Below, one piece after another: positions 1-5,741 of a stretch of DNA of 7,078 nucleotides (its first letter is position 1; each line of letters starts with the position of its first letter). Made by a program: the position numbers and the translations under genes. Under the pieces are notes generated by a model. The model saw only the letters and a program-made list of their open reading frames with translations, had not been told where the DNA came from and did not search any database. Source of the stretch: Lentisphaeraceae bacterium (GTDB taxonomy: Bacteria > Verrucomicrobiota > Kiritimatiellia > RFP12 > UBA1067). The stretch is taken from contig SFPL01000068.1 in NCBI GenBank assembly GCA_004551905.1, positions 1 through 7,078 on the forward strand. The letters are read 5' to 3'.

Positions 1-31
1 CAATGGAACGAAAATCTTCACCCTTAGACAT
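1..31 (-). CDS. Possible start of a gene truncated by the left edge
   Basis: An ATG at 31-29 opens a minus-strand frame that runs off the left edge after about ten codons, giving MSKGEDFRSI. It is much too short to identify. No Shine-Dalgarno sequence precedes the ATG. A weak -10-like TATATT on the minus strand at 96-101 and a small hairpin (stem CTGCC/GGCAG, 74-78 with 83-87) lie upstream and could form a promoter and leader. The reading frame may simply be chance. I list it because the region left of the tRNAs otherwise has no assigned gene. Confidence 0.15.
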   Translation of the reverse strand, partial: MSKGEDFRSI

Positions 32-61
32 GGCACGAAAATTTCAGTCGAAATTTACAGT
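9..61. repeat. Three related 12-13 bp AT-rich repeats
   Basis: Read on the + strand, CGAAAATCTTCA (9-20), CGAAAATTTCAGT (36-48) and CGAAATTTACAGT (49-61) are imperfect direct repeats; the last two are adjacent. The same stretch holds a perfect 7-bp inverted repeat, AAATTTC (39-45) and GAAATTT (50-56), with a 4-nt loop. The stem is AT-rich and has no T-tract after it on either strand, so it is not a convincing terminator. Function is unknown; clustered sites for a DNA-binding protein are possible. Confidence 0.4.
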
Positions 62-129
62 TGCTGTCCCCACCTGCCTAATGGCAGACCGCCACAATAT
101 AGATGCACCCACAGGCAAAAACCTTCAAC

Positions 130-151
130 AAAAAATCGAGCAAACACTCAA
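130..151 (-). terminator. Weak intrinsic terminator candidate after the tRNA pair
   Basis: Read on the minus strand, TTGAG (151-147) and CTCGA (140-136) can form a 5-bp stem, including one G-U pair, around a 6-nt loop. It is followed at once by six T (135-130). It sits 28 nt beyond the 3' end of tRNA-Gln, where a terminator for the tRNA transcript is expected. The stem is short and not GC-rich, so efficiency is doubtful. Confidence 0.4.
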
Positions 152-179
152 ACACCCCGAAAGCATCGGAGATTTAGGA

Positions 180-253
180 TGGTTGCCTCGCAGGGACTCG
201 AACCCCAACAAGCAGAATCAGAATCTGCGGTGCTACCATTACACCACGAGGCA
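180..253 (-). tRNA. tRNA-Gln (anticodon CTG)
   Basis: Folded by hand, the 74 nt give a full cloverleaf. The acceptor stem TGCCTCG/CGAGGCA has 7 perfect pairs. The D stem is GTGT/GCAC with GG in the loop. The anticodon stem GCAGA/TCTGC carries loop TTCTGAT with anticodon CTG at 221-219. There is a 4-nt variable loop, a T-arm with loop TTCGAGT, discriminator A (183) and an encoded CCA (182-180). Two T-stem pairs are G-U. It decodes CAG glutamine codons, which are expected to be frequent in this GC-rich genome. It is the second gene of the tRNA pair, 22 nt after tRNA-Asp, and has no promoter of its own that I can see. Confidence 0.95.
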
Positions 254-275
254 ATCTCGCTCGCCCTTTCCGTAC

Positions 276-352
276 TGGCGGGGTCGACGGGGCTCGAACC
301 CGCAACCCCCGGATCGACAGTCCAGTGCGCTAACCAATTGCGCCACAACCCC
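276..352 (-). tRNA. tRNA-Asp (anticodon GTC)
   Basis: The 77 nt fold as a complete cloverleaf. The acceptor stem GGGGTTG/CGACCCC has one G-U pair. The D stem is GCGC/GCGC. The anticodon stem CTGGA/TCCGG has loop CTGTCGA and so anticodon GTC. The T-arm has loop TTCGAGC, the discriminator is G (279), and CCA is encoded (278-276). The G discriminator and GTC anticodon are aspartyl identity elements. It is the first gene of the pair, starting about 15 nt after the predicted transcription start. Confidence 0.96.
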
Positions 353-373
353 GTGTTCCAGAAAGTGATGCGT

Positions 374-403
374 AGTATATCATATTTTGTGCCGCTCGCG
401 CAA
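374..403 (-). promoter_or_regulatory. Promoter of the tRNA-Asp/tRNA-Gln unit
   Basis: On the minus strand there is a -35-like TTGCGC (403-398), an 18-bp spacer and a -10 TATACT (379-374). TG sits one base upstream of the -10 (382-381), giving the extended -10 form TGnTATACT. Transcription would begin near 366-368, about 15 nt before tRNA-Asp. Its place between the dus stop codon and the first tRNA indicates that the tRNAs are transcribed independently of the upstream gene set, though read-through is possible because I see no terminator after dus. Confidence 0.6.
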
Positions 404-433
404 GGGGGAGTTTTAAGCAACCTGGAACTAGCA

Positions 434-469
434 ATCAGTGATCAGTAGCCAGCAAGCCAGTGTCCAGTG
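434..469. repeat. Degenerate 7-bp tandem repeat at the dus 3' end
   Basis: Read on the minus strand, the stretch consists of CACTGGA, CACTGGC, an 8-nt variant (TTGCTGGC), TACTGAT and CACTGAT, about five copies of a CACTGRN-type unit. It covers the last codons of dus and its TGA stop. The 8-bp repeat at 4884-4923 has the same style with a different unit. Confidence 0.6.
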
Positions 470-1313
470 CAACAAGGGCAAATTCGTCTAGGGTGCGGCA
501 GATCTTGATTGTGTTCCAGCGCTGCGACCATGCGGGGAGCGGACGCCAGTAGGCGACGAGTTCCTTGAGGCGCCCGAGGACCGCGCGGTCGCCGGAAAGC
601 TCTCGCCGCGACGCCTCCGCATAGCGCGCGAGCAGGACGCCGACGTCCTCGCGCTCACCAAGCGAGCGGATGAACGCGCGCCCGACCATCGCCTCGCGTC
701 CGGCGGCGTCGACTGGCGCGACCGGCAAGTCGCCGTTGGCGACGACGGGCATCTTCGCTGCGGACGCGACGCGCTCGAAGGCTTCACGGTCGCACTCGCC
801 GGAATACATCTGCCGCGCAGTGCGCGCATGCACCGTGAGACGCCGGAGCGGGAACTCGTTGAAGAGCGGCAGGAGCCGCTCCAGTTCGTCCGGCGCGTCG
901 ACGCCGAGCCGCGCCTTGACCGAGAAGCGCCCTTCTCCCATCACCTCGCATCCGGCCTCGAGCATCCGCCGAAGAATGTCTGGCGTGCGCAGGATGCCGC
1001 TGCCGCGGCCCTTGCGGCGCACCATCGGGAACGGGCAGCCGCAGTTGAGGTCGGCGGTGGCGAAGCCCGCCTCGCGCACGCGCCGGAGACAGCGGCGGAG
1101 CGAAGATGGGTCCTTGCCGATGAACTGCGGCGTCACCATGAGCGGGCCGTCGCCGGGTCCGCCGGCGAGCTCGCGGTCGGCGAGCGGGTCGAGTCCGGGC
1201 ATGGCGGAGACGAACGGAGTGACCGCCTCGGCGAAGCCGACCTCGCGGATTGCGTCCGCGAACGTTTCGCGGAAGCACCTGATGGTGACGCCTCTCAGCG
1301 GAGCGAGGATCAT
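435..1313 (-). CDS. dus: tRNA-dihydrouridine synthase (Dus family)
   Basis: This is a flavin-dependent enzyme that reduces specific uridines in tRNA to dihydrouridine, using FMN and NADPH. Family motifs in order are: FMN-binding LAPLRGVT (residues 3-10); LNCGCP (89-94) with the catalytic cysteine at 93, followed by a G-rich stretch; VKARLG (132-137); the HART motif (162-165); VVANGD (190-195); and the phosphate-binding GR (211-212). The protein has 292 residues, somewhat shorter than the usual 310-350. Part of the shortfall lies between NGD and GR, about six residues fewer than in typical Dus proteins. The start ATG overlaps the recD2 stop as ATGA, which supports translational coupling. No separate SD is obvious. 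The last ten residues come from a degenerate 7-bp repeat and may be dispensable. Subfamily (DusA, B or C) cannot be fixed by eye. Confidence 0.93.
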   Translation of the reverse strand: MILAPLRGVTIRCFRETFADAIREVGFAEAVTPFVSAMPGLDPLADRELAGGPGDGPLMVTPQFIGKDPSSLRRCLRRVREAGFATADLNCGCPFPMVRRKGRGSGILRTPDILRRMLEAGCEVMGEGRFSVKARLGVDAPDELERLLPLFNEFPLRRLTVHARTARQMYSGECDREAFERVASAAKMPVVANGDLPVAPVDAAGREAMVGRAFIRSLGEREDVGVLLARYAEASRRELSGDRAVLGRLKELVAYWRPLPAWSQRWNTIKICRTLDEFALVALDTGLLATDH

Positions 1314-3499
1314 GCGCGGATACGGTCGGCGAGAGCGGTGCGGCGCTCGCGCACGGTGTTGGTGGCGATTGCGCGGTCGACGGCGTAGGGGACGCCCATC
1401 AGCATCACCAGCCGGCGGCCGCGGGTGATGGCGGTGTAGAGGAGGTTCCGCTGCAGCATCACGTAGTGCTGGGTGTGGACGATCACGATCACCGCCGGAT
1501 ACTCGCTGCCCTGCGACTTGTGGATGGTGGTGGCGTAGGCGAGGACGAGCTCGTCGAGGTCGCCGGGACCGTACTCGACCGGGCGTCCGTCAAACACGAC
1601 GACCATCGAGCGCGCGGCGGCGTCGACGTGCTTCACGAAGCCGATGTCGCCGTTGAAGACCTCCTTGTCGTAGTTGTTCCGCAGCTGCATCACCCTGTCG
1701 CCGGCGCGGAAGGACGAACCGCCGCGCACGACCGCGTCGCCGGTCGGGTTGAGCGCGCTCTGGATCTCGAAGTTGAGGTTGTCCGCGCCGAGGGTGTTGC
1801 GGCGCATCGGCACCAGCACCTGGACGTCCTGGAGCGGGTCGAGGCCGAACTTGCGCGGGATGCGGTCGGTCATCAGCTCGATCGCCCGCCTCACGCAGAG
1901 GGCCGGGTCCTCGCAGCGCATGAAGTAGAAGTCGGTGTCGCCCTGCCGCACCTCGAGCGGCTCGCCGGCATTGACGTGGTGGGCGTTGGCGACGATGAGC
2001 CCTGCCTTATCCTGGCGGAAGATGAGCTCGAGCTTGGTGGAGGGCACAGCGCCGGAGCGGATGAAGTCGCCGAGCACCGAGCCGGGACCGACGGACGGCA
2101 GCTGGTCGGTGTCGCCCACCCAGACGACTGCGGCGCCGTCCGGCAGCGCGGCGAAGAGGTCGGCGGCGAGGCGTACGTCGATCATCGAGGTCTCGTCGAA
2201 CACGAAGACGTCCCCTTCTAAGCGCTCGGCGGCGTTGTAGGTGAAGCGGTTGGTGACCGGGTTCCACTTGAGCAGCCGGTGGATGGTGACCGCAGCGGCA
2301 CCGACCGACTCGGTCATCCGCTTGGCGGCGCGGCCGGTGGGCGCGGCGAGCACCACCTTCAGCCGCTTCGCCCGGTAGATGTCGACGAGCGCGCGGATGA
2401 TGGTGGTCTTGCCGACGCCGGGACCGCCGGTGATGATCGAGAACTTGGACGCGAGCGAGCGCTCGAGCGCGAGGTGCTGGCGCTCGGCGAGGTCGAAGCC
2501 GCTCTTCGTCTGCCACCAGGCGATCGCCTTCTCCGCGTCGAAGGCGGGGAAGGACCGCGGAGAGGCGAGGATCGCCCGCGCGCGCGCCGCCACCTCGCAC
2601 TCGGCGCGGTGGAGCGTGCGCAGGAAGACCCGCCGCGGCTCGCCGCTCTCGCAGACCACCCGGCCCGCCTCCGCCTCGTCGGCGAGGGCGGCGGCGAGCG
2701 TCTCGGGCGGGATGCCAGTGAGCTCGTGCGCATGCAGGATGAGGTCGTTCTCGTAAGTCCAGCAGTGGCCGCCGGCCTCCGCCTCGGTCTCAAGCGTGAA
2801 GGAGATCGAGGCGCGGGCGCGCAGCGGCGAGTTGGGGTCGATGCCGACCGAGAGCGCGATCTTGTCGGCGGTGGCGAAGCCGATCCCCCAGATGTCGCGG
2901 CAGAGGCGGTAGGGGTCGGCCTTGACGATGGCGACGGCGTCCGGTCCGTACCGGCGCACGATCTTCGTCATCTTCGTCACCGAGATGCCGTAGGTCTGGC
3001 CGAAGATCATGTTCTCGCGCATGGTCTCGTTCGCGTGCCAGCTCGCGCGGATCTGCGCGATCTTCGCGCGGCCGAGCTTCGGCACTTCGGCGAGGCGCGC
3101 GGACTGGTGCGAGAGGACGTGCATCGTCTCCTCGCCGAAGGTCTCGACGATGCGGTGCGCGAGGACCGGGCCGATGCCCTTGATGAGCCCGGAGGCGAGG
3201 TAGCGCTCCACCCCCCTGAGCGAGCGCGGGGCGACGCAGACGAGCTCGTCGGCCTTGAACTGACGGCCGTGGACCTTGTCCTCGACCCACGCGCCGACCG
3301 CCTTCACGTCCTCGCCCTCCCACACTGCCTGGGCGCGGCCGACGACGGTGATCACCGGCGGCCGGGCGAGCTCGAAGTCGCTCGGCAGCTCGACGTGCAG
3401 GACGGTGTAGCCGTTTTCGTCGTTGTGGAAGACGACGCTTTTGACCGTCCCCTCGACCGTCTCCTTGCCGGCGGCTTCCCCTGCAGCGGCGTCAGCCAT
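1310..3499 (-). CDS. recD2: RecD2-type ATP-dependent DNA helicase
   Basis: This is a superfamily 1B 5'-3' DNA helicase of the RecD2/YrrC type, which acts without RecBC in DNA repair and replication-fork processing. It has 729 residues, within the family range. The N-terminus has an OB-like segment (EGTVKSVVFHNDENGYTVLHV region, 16-36). Helix-hairpin-helix-type segments follow at about 103-115 (LIKGIG) and 201-214 (WGIGFATADK). The helicase core is complete: Walker A GGPGVGKTT (358-366), motif Ia APTGRAAKRM (386-395), TIHRLLKW (405-412), Walker B DETSMID (435-441), motif III VGDTDQLPSVGPG (461-473), motif IV FRQ (494-496), NGDIG (616-620), TIHKSQGSEYP (658-668) and motif VI LYTAITRGR (687-695). 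Its ATG shares one base with the coaD stop (TGATG), and its stop overlaps the dus start. No SD is visible, so coupling to coaD is likely. No recB or recC is present here. Confidence 0.96.
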   Translation of the reverse strand: MADAAAGEAAGKETVEGTVKSVVFHNDENGYTVLHVELPSDFELARPPVITVVGRAQAVWEGEDVKAVGAWVEDKVHGRQFKADELVCVAPRSLRGVERYLASGLIKGIGPVLAHRIVETFGEETMHVLSHQSARLAEVPKLGRAKIAQIRASWHANETMRENMIFGQTYGISVTKMTKIVRRYGPDAVAIVKADPYRLCRDIWGIGFATADKIALSVGIDPNSPLRARASISFTLETEAEAGGHCWTYENDLILHAHELTGIPPETLAAALADEAEAGRVVCESGEPRRVFLRTLHRAECEVAARARAILASPRSFPAFDAEKAIAWWQTKSGFDLAERQHLALERSLASKFSIITGGPGVGKTTIIRALVDIYRAKRLKVVLAAPTGRAAKRMTESVGAAAVTIHRLLKWNPVTNRFTYNAAERLEGDVFVFDETSMIDVRLAADLFAALPDGAAVVWVGDTDQLPSVGPGSVLGDFIRSGAVPSTKLELIFRQDKAGLIVANAHHVNAGEPLEVRQGDTDFYFMRCEDPALCVRRAIELMTDRIPRKFGLDPLQDVQVLVPMRRNTLGADNLNFEIQSALNPTGDAVVRGGSSFRAGDRVMQLRNNYDKEVFNGDIGFVKHVDAAARSMVVVFDGRPVEYGPGDLDELVLAYATTIHKSQGSEYPAVIVIVHTQHYVMLQRNLLYTAITRGRRLVMLMGVPYAVDRAIATNTVRERRTALADRIRA

Positions 3500-3996
3500 C
3501 AGCCGAGTCGGATGCGCTTCAGGCGCTTCTGGATGGCTTCGGTGACGAACGGCGCGGTGTCGCCGCCGTAGCTGGCAATCTCGCGCACAGTGGAGGCGGT
3601 CACGTAGGCGAGGCTCTCGCTCGGCATCATGAACATCGTCTCGATCTCCGGCGCCATCCGCCGGTTGGTCAGCGCCATCTGGAACTCGTACTCGAAGTCG
3701 CTGTAGACGCGCACGCCGCGGATCACCACCTTCACCTTCTCACGGCGGCAGAAGTCGACGAGCAGGCAGTCGAGGAGCTTCACCTCCACGTTCGCGAGCC
3801 CGGCGCGGCGGACGTCCTCGCGGATCATCGCCATGCGCGTCGTGGCGTCGAAGAGCGCGCCCTGCTTCTTGCTCGTCGCCGCGACCGCCACGACCAGCCG
3901 GTCGTAGAGCTTGGACGCACGCTGGATGAGGTCGAAGTGCCCGAGCGTCATCGGGTCGAACGTGCCTGGATAAACCGCCTTCCTCTCGCTTTCCAT
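3499..3996 (-). CDS. coaD: Phosphopantetheine adenylyltransferase
   Basis: The enzyme transfers AMP from ATP to 4'-phosphopantetheine, making dephospho-CoA in coenzyme A biosynthesis (cytoplasmic, hexameric in known members). The nucleotidyltransferase signature is present near the N-terminus: VYPGTFDP followed by TLGH (residues 17-20). Also visible are IRGVR, the ATP-site-like segment TASTVREIA, and the family's typical C-terminal region. I chose the ATG at 3996-3994 because a perfect AGGAGG (4007-4002) lies 5 nt upstream, giving 165 residues, the usual size. An in-frame ATG at 4017 would add MTIQEEA, has no SD, and its extra codons would contain the SD itself. The gene lies 32 nt after hisA and overlaps recD2 by one base. 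Confidence 0.95.
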   Translation of the reverse strand: MESERKAVYPGTFDPMTLGHFDLIQRASKLYDRLVVAVAATSKKQGALFDATTRMAMIREDVRRAGLANVEVKLLDCLLVDFCRREKVKVVIRGVRVYSDFEYEFQMALTNRRMAPEIETMFMMPSESLAYVTASTVREIASYGGDTAPFVTEAIQKRLKRIRLG

Positions 3997-4001
3997 CGCT
4001 T

Positions 4002-4007
4002 CCTCCT
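4002..4007 (-). promoter_or_regulatory. Strong Shine-Dalgarno of coaD
   Basis: AGGAGG on the minus strand, 5 nt before the ATG at 3996. It is the only perfect SD seen in the window and decides between two in-frame start codons of coaD. The hisA, recD2, dus, esterase and small-protein starts have no comparable SD. Confidence 0.8.
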
Positions 4008-4028
4008 GAATCGTCATTGTCCGCTGGG

Positions 4029-4754
4029 TCAGATTCCGGCGAGGTTAAGCTCCCGCAGTGTCGTGCGCCCGTCGTAGAGCGCCTTGCCCACGATCGCCGC
4101 GACGAGGTTTGCGCGGCCGAGCGACATGAGGTTCTTGACGTCGTAGGGCGAGCTGACCCCGCCCGAGGCCGTGACCGCGCAGCCCGGCGCGGCGTCGCAG
4201 ATGGCCGCCATCTGGGTGAGGTTGGGTCCGCCGAGCATGCCGTCGGTGGCGGTGTCGGTGTAGATGATGGACTTCACCCCCGCCTTCTCAACCGCCGCAG
4301 CGAGCTCGGTGGCCCGAACCTTCGTCGTCTCCACCCAGCCGCGCGTCTGCACGAAACCGTCGCGCGCGTCGATGCCGACGGCGATCCTTTCGCCGTAGAA
4401 CTCAAGGGCGGCGGAGAGGAAGGCCGGATCCTCGAGCGCGGCGGAGCCGATGATCGCGCGCGCGGCGCCGGCCTCCATCACGGTGCGCAGCGCGTCCATG
4501 GTGCGGATGCCGCCGCCTACCTCCACCGGGCCGCCGAAGGCCTCGATCACCTGGGCGATGACCGCCGCGTGGCGCGGCTCGCCGGCGAAGGCGCCGTCGA
4601 GATCCACGACATGAAGTTCGCGTCCGCCCTGCTCGCGCCAGTCGCGCGCCTGCGCCGCTGGGTCGTCGCCGTACACGGTGACATCGTCGGCGCGGCCCTG
4701 CCTGAGCCGCACGCACTTGCCGCCCTTAAGATCGATCGCTGGCAGTATCGTCAT
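4029..4754 (-). CDS. hisA: ProFAR isomerase HisA (histidine biosynthesis)
   Basis: HisA catalyses the Amadori rearrangement of ProFAR to PRFAR, the fourth step of histidine biosynthesis, in the cytoplasm. The 241 residues match the family length and cover a whole half-barrel-repeat (beta-alpha)8 fold. Key motifs are PAIDLKGGKCVRLRQG with catalytic Asp8, HVVDLDGAF (48-56), EVGGGIR (78-84), VGIDARDG with the second catalytic Asp129, YTDTATDGMLGGPN (165-178) and TASGGVSS (195-202). The two phosphate-binding GG regions expected in the two barrel halves are present. No hisF, hisH or other his gene is in the window, so the pathway is split in this genome. The start lies 5 nt after the stop of the 40-residue small ORF and has no SD, which suggests translational coupling to it. 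Confidence 0.96.
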   Translation of the reverse strand: MTILPAIDLKGGKCVRLRQGRADDVTVYGDDPAAQARDWREQGGRELHVVDLDGAFAGEPRHAAVIAQVIEAFGGPVEVGGGIRTMDALRTVMEAGAARAIIGSAALEDPAFLSAALEFYGERIAVGIDARDGFVQTRGWVETTKVRATELAAAVEKAGVKSIIYTDTATDGMLGGPNLTQMAAICDAAPGCAVTASGGVSSPYDVKNLMSLGRANLVAAIVGKALYDGRTTLRELNLAGI

Positions 4755-4759
4755 GGATT

Positions 4760-4882
4760 TCAGAAGAGATTGGTGAACCAGTTGCCGCCGGCGGCGTAGA
4801 GCGACGGCCCGTAGCCGGCGGCGATTATGCCCGCGAGCACCGCGGCATCCTTGCAGAATTCACGACGGTCGATTGGTTTCAT
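4760..4882 (-). CDS. Small 40-residue protein with twin-arginine-like N-terminus
   Basis: The frame runs from ATG (4882-4880) to TGA (4762-4760). The N-terminus, MKPIDRREFCKDAAVLAG, has a twin-arginine motif (RREFCK resembles RRxFLK) followed by a hydrophobic run (AAVLAGIIAAGYG). An SLYA-A site then follows, after which only about ten residues remain (ending NWFTNLF). This reads as a Tat-type export signal with almost no mature protein. It lies directly between a predicted promoter and hisA, ending 5 nt before the hisA start. No SD is visible; the ATG follows an 8-bp tandem repeat. It could be a genuine short exported or membrane peptide, a coupling ORF for hisA, or the remnant N-terminus of a lost Tat substrate. 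I do not recognise a family. It contains no histidine, so it is not a his-type attenuator leader. Confidence 0.5.
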   Translation of the reverse strand: MKPIDRREFCKDAAVLAGIIAAGYGPSLYAAGGNWFTNLF

Positions 4883-4883
4883 G

Positions 4884-4923
4884 GTTAGGTGGTTTGGTAG
4901 TTAGGTGGTTGGGTGGTTAGGTG
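4884..4923. repeat. 8-bp tandem repeat, five units, in the small-ORF/hisA leader
   Basis: Read on the minus strand there are five contiguous octamers, CACCTAAC, CACCCAAC, CACCTAAC, TACCAAAC, CACCTAAC, ending one base before the ATG at 4882. Three copies are identical and two differ at one or two positions. The predicted transcript starts near 4919, so nearly the whole 5' leader is this repeat. On the RNA the repeat contains no G and should be unstructured. Confidence 0.85.
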
Positions 4924-4925
4924 GT

Positions 4926-4934
4926 ATTATACCA
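4926..4934 (-). promoter_or_regulatory. Extended -10 promoter ahead of the small ORF and hisA
   Basis: A perfect TATAAT on the minus strand (4931-4926), preceded by TG at 4934-4933, gives TGGTATAAT. No recognisable -35 is found 16-18 bp upstream, so it would work as an extended -10 promoter, with a start near 4919. It lies between the hslO stop and the small ORF, the only gap before the hisA-coaD-recD2-dus set. The -10 sits inside the 13-bp odd palindrome TGGTATTATACCA (4922-4934). Confidence 0.6.
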
Positions 4935-4953
4935 TAATTCTCGGGATTCCGCG

Positions 4954-5733
4954 TTAGACGGCGACCGTGAAGGCGTGGCCGCACATGTGGCAGACGATCG
5001 TGGCCGGCTTCGGCAGCGCGGCGCGCTCCGCCTCCGGCAGCGCGGCGACAATCGCCTCGGCGCGCTCCTGCGAGCAGCGGCAGGCGAACGAAAGCGGCGA
5101 CGTGCGTTTCAGCTCGGCGCATTTAAGCTCCAGCCCGGCGAGAATCCGCCGCGGCGAGACGAAGATCGACTTGAGGTCCTGAAGCCGGCACGAGACTAGT
5201 CCGCCGACGGCGTCGGGAAGATCCTCCACCAGCACTCCTCGCGCGGACGCAACCGTGCAGTCGTCGCCGACCTCCGCCTCCACCCGGATCGTCGCGCGCC
5301 GCTGCAGCGAGCCGGCGAGATAGCCGTCGAGCGAGGTCGAGATGCCCTGCGAGATGATCTTCCCCGGCACCGACCGCGTAACCTGCCACCGGGTGTCACC
5401 CACCACCTTGCGCGGGTCGGCCTTGCCGAGTCCGTCGAAGTCGTCCAGCACCTTTCGCTCGGTGTAGCCGCGCAGCGTCCCCGCGGCGGTGCATTCGACG
5501 TTGAGCCCGCCAAGCGGACCTAAGCACTTCATCTGGAGGGATACGACCTCGTCCTGCTCCGACATCTCCGCGCCGAGGAGCGCCGCCGCCGCCAGTCCCT
5601 CGGCGAGAAAGCGCGCGGCGACCGGTCCGGAAAGATGTCCCTGGGCGAGCGCGTTGGCGGCGGCGGTCACGTCCGCCACCACGACGGATACCTTGCGCTC
5701 GGCGTCGTACCACTCCTCGCGGCAGTTCTCCAT
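4954..5733 (-). CDS. hslO: Hsp33 redox-regulated chaperone
   Basis: Hsp33 is a cytoplasmic holdase chaperone. Oxidative unfolding stress releases zinc from a four-cysteine centre and turns it on. The redox switch is intact: CRC (218-220), then 27 residues, then CHMC (248-251), matching the family CxC-X27-32-CxxC pattern. The N-terminal domain has the expected segments, including QMKCLGPLGGLNVEC (67-81), GYTERK (89-94) and a GKIISQGI stretch (124-131). I start at ATG 5733, giving 259 residues, slightly short for the family. It has an AGGTAGG (5747-5741) 7 nt upstream and lies 8 nt after the esterase stop. The longer in-frame start at 5823 would add an Arg-rich, non-homologous stretch overlapping the esterase gene. 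It is probably co-transcribed with the esterase. Confidence 0.93.
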   Translation of the reverse strand: MENCREEWYDAERKVSVVVADVTAAANALAQGHLSGPVAARFLAEGLAAAALLGAEMSEQDEVVSLQMKCLGPLGGLNVECTAAGTLRGYTERKVLDDFDGLGKADPRKVVGDTRWQVTRSVPGKIISQGISTSLDGYLAGSLQRRATIRVEAEVGDDCTVASARGVLVEDLPDAVGGLVSCRLQDLKSIFVSPRRILAGLELKCAELKRTSPLSFACRCSQERAEAIVAALPEAERAALPKPATIVCHMCGHAFTVAV

Positions 5734-5741
5734 CGCCGCGC

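Noticed and set aside
3..368. 121-codon + strand open frame at the left end
   Set aside because: It runs antisense through both complete tRNA genes and has no recognisable motif.
148..448. Other open frames on both strands across the tRNA pair (minus 148-420, plus 179-448)
   Set aside because: Both overlap clearly folded tRNA genes and the tRNA promoter.
2279..3571. 430-codon + strand frame
   Set aside because: It is antisense to the intact recD2 helicase core; its Arg/Asp/Glu/Val-rich composition is typical of a mirror frame in GC-rich DNA.
3997..4017. Upstream in-frame ATG for coaD
   Set aside because: No SD, and the strong AGGAGG lies within the extra codons, pointing to the ATG at 3996.
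4017..4799. 260-codon + strand frame
   Set aside because: Antisense to hisA and to the small ORF; no family features.
4760..4882. Histidine attenuator leader peptide before hisA
   Set aside because: The 40-residue frame has no His codons, and no terminator/antiterminator hairpin with a T-tract lies between it and hisA.
4884..4923. CRISPR-like array
   Set aside because: The 8-bp units are contiguous without spacers; it is a simple tandem repeat.
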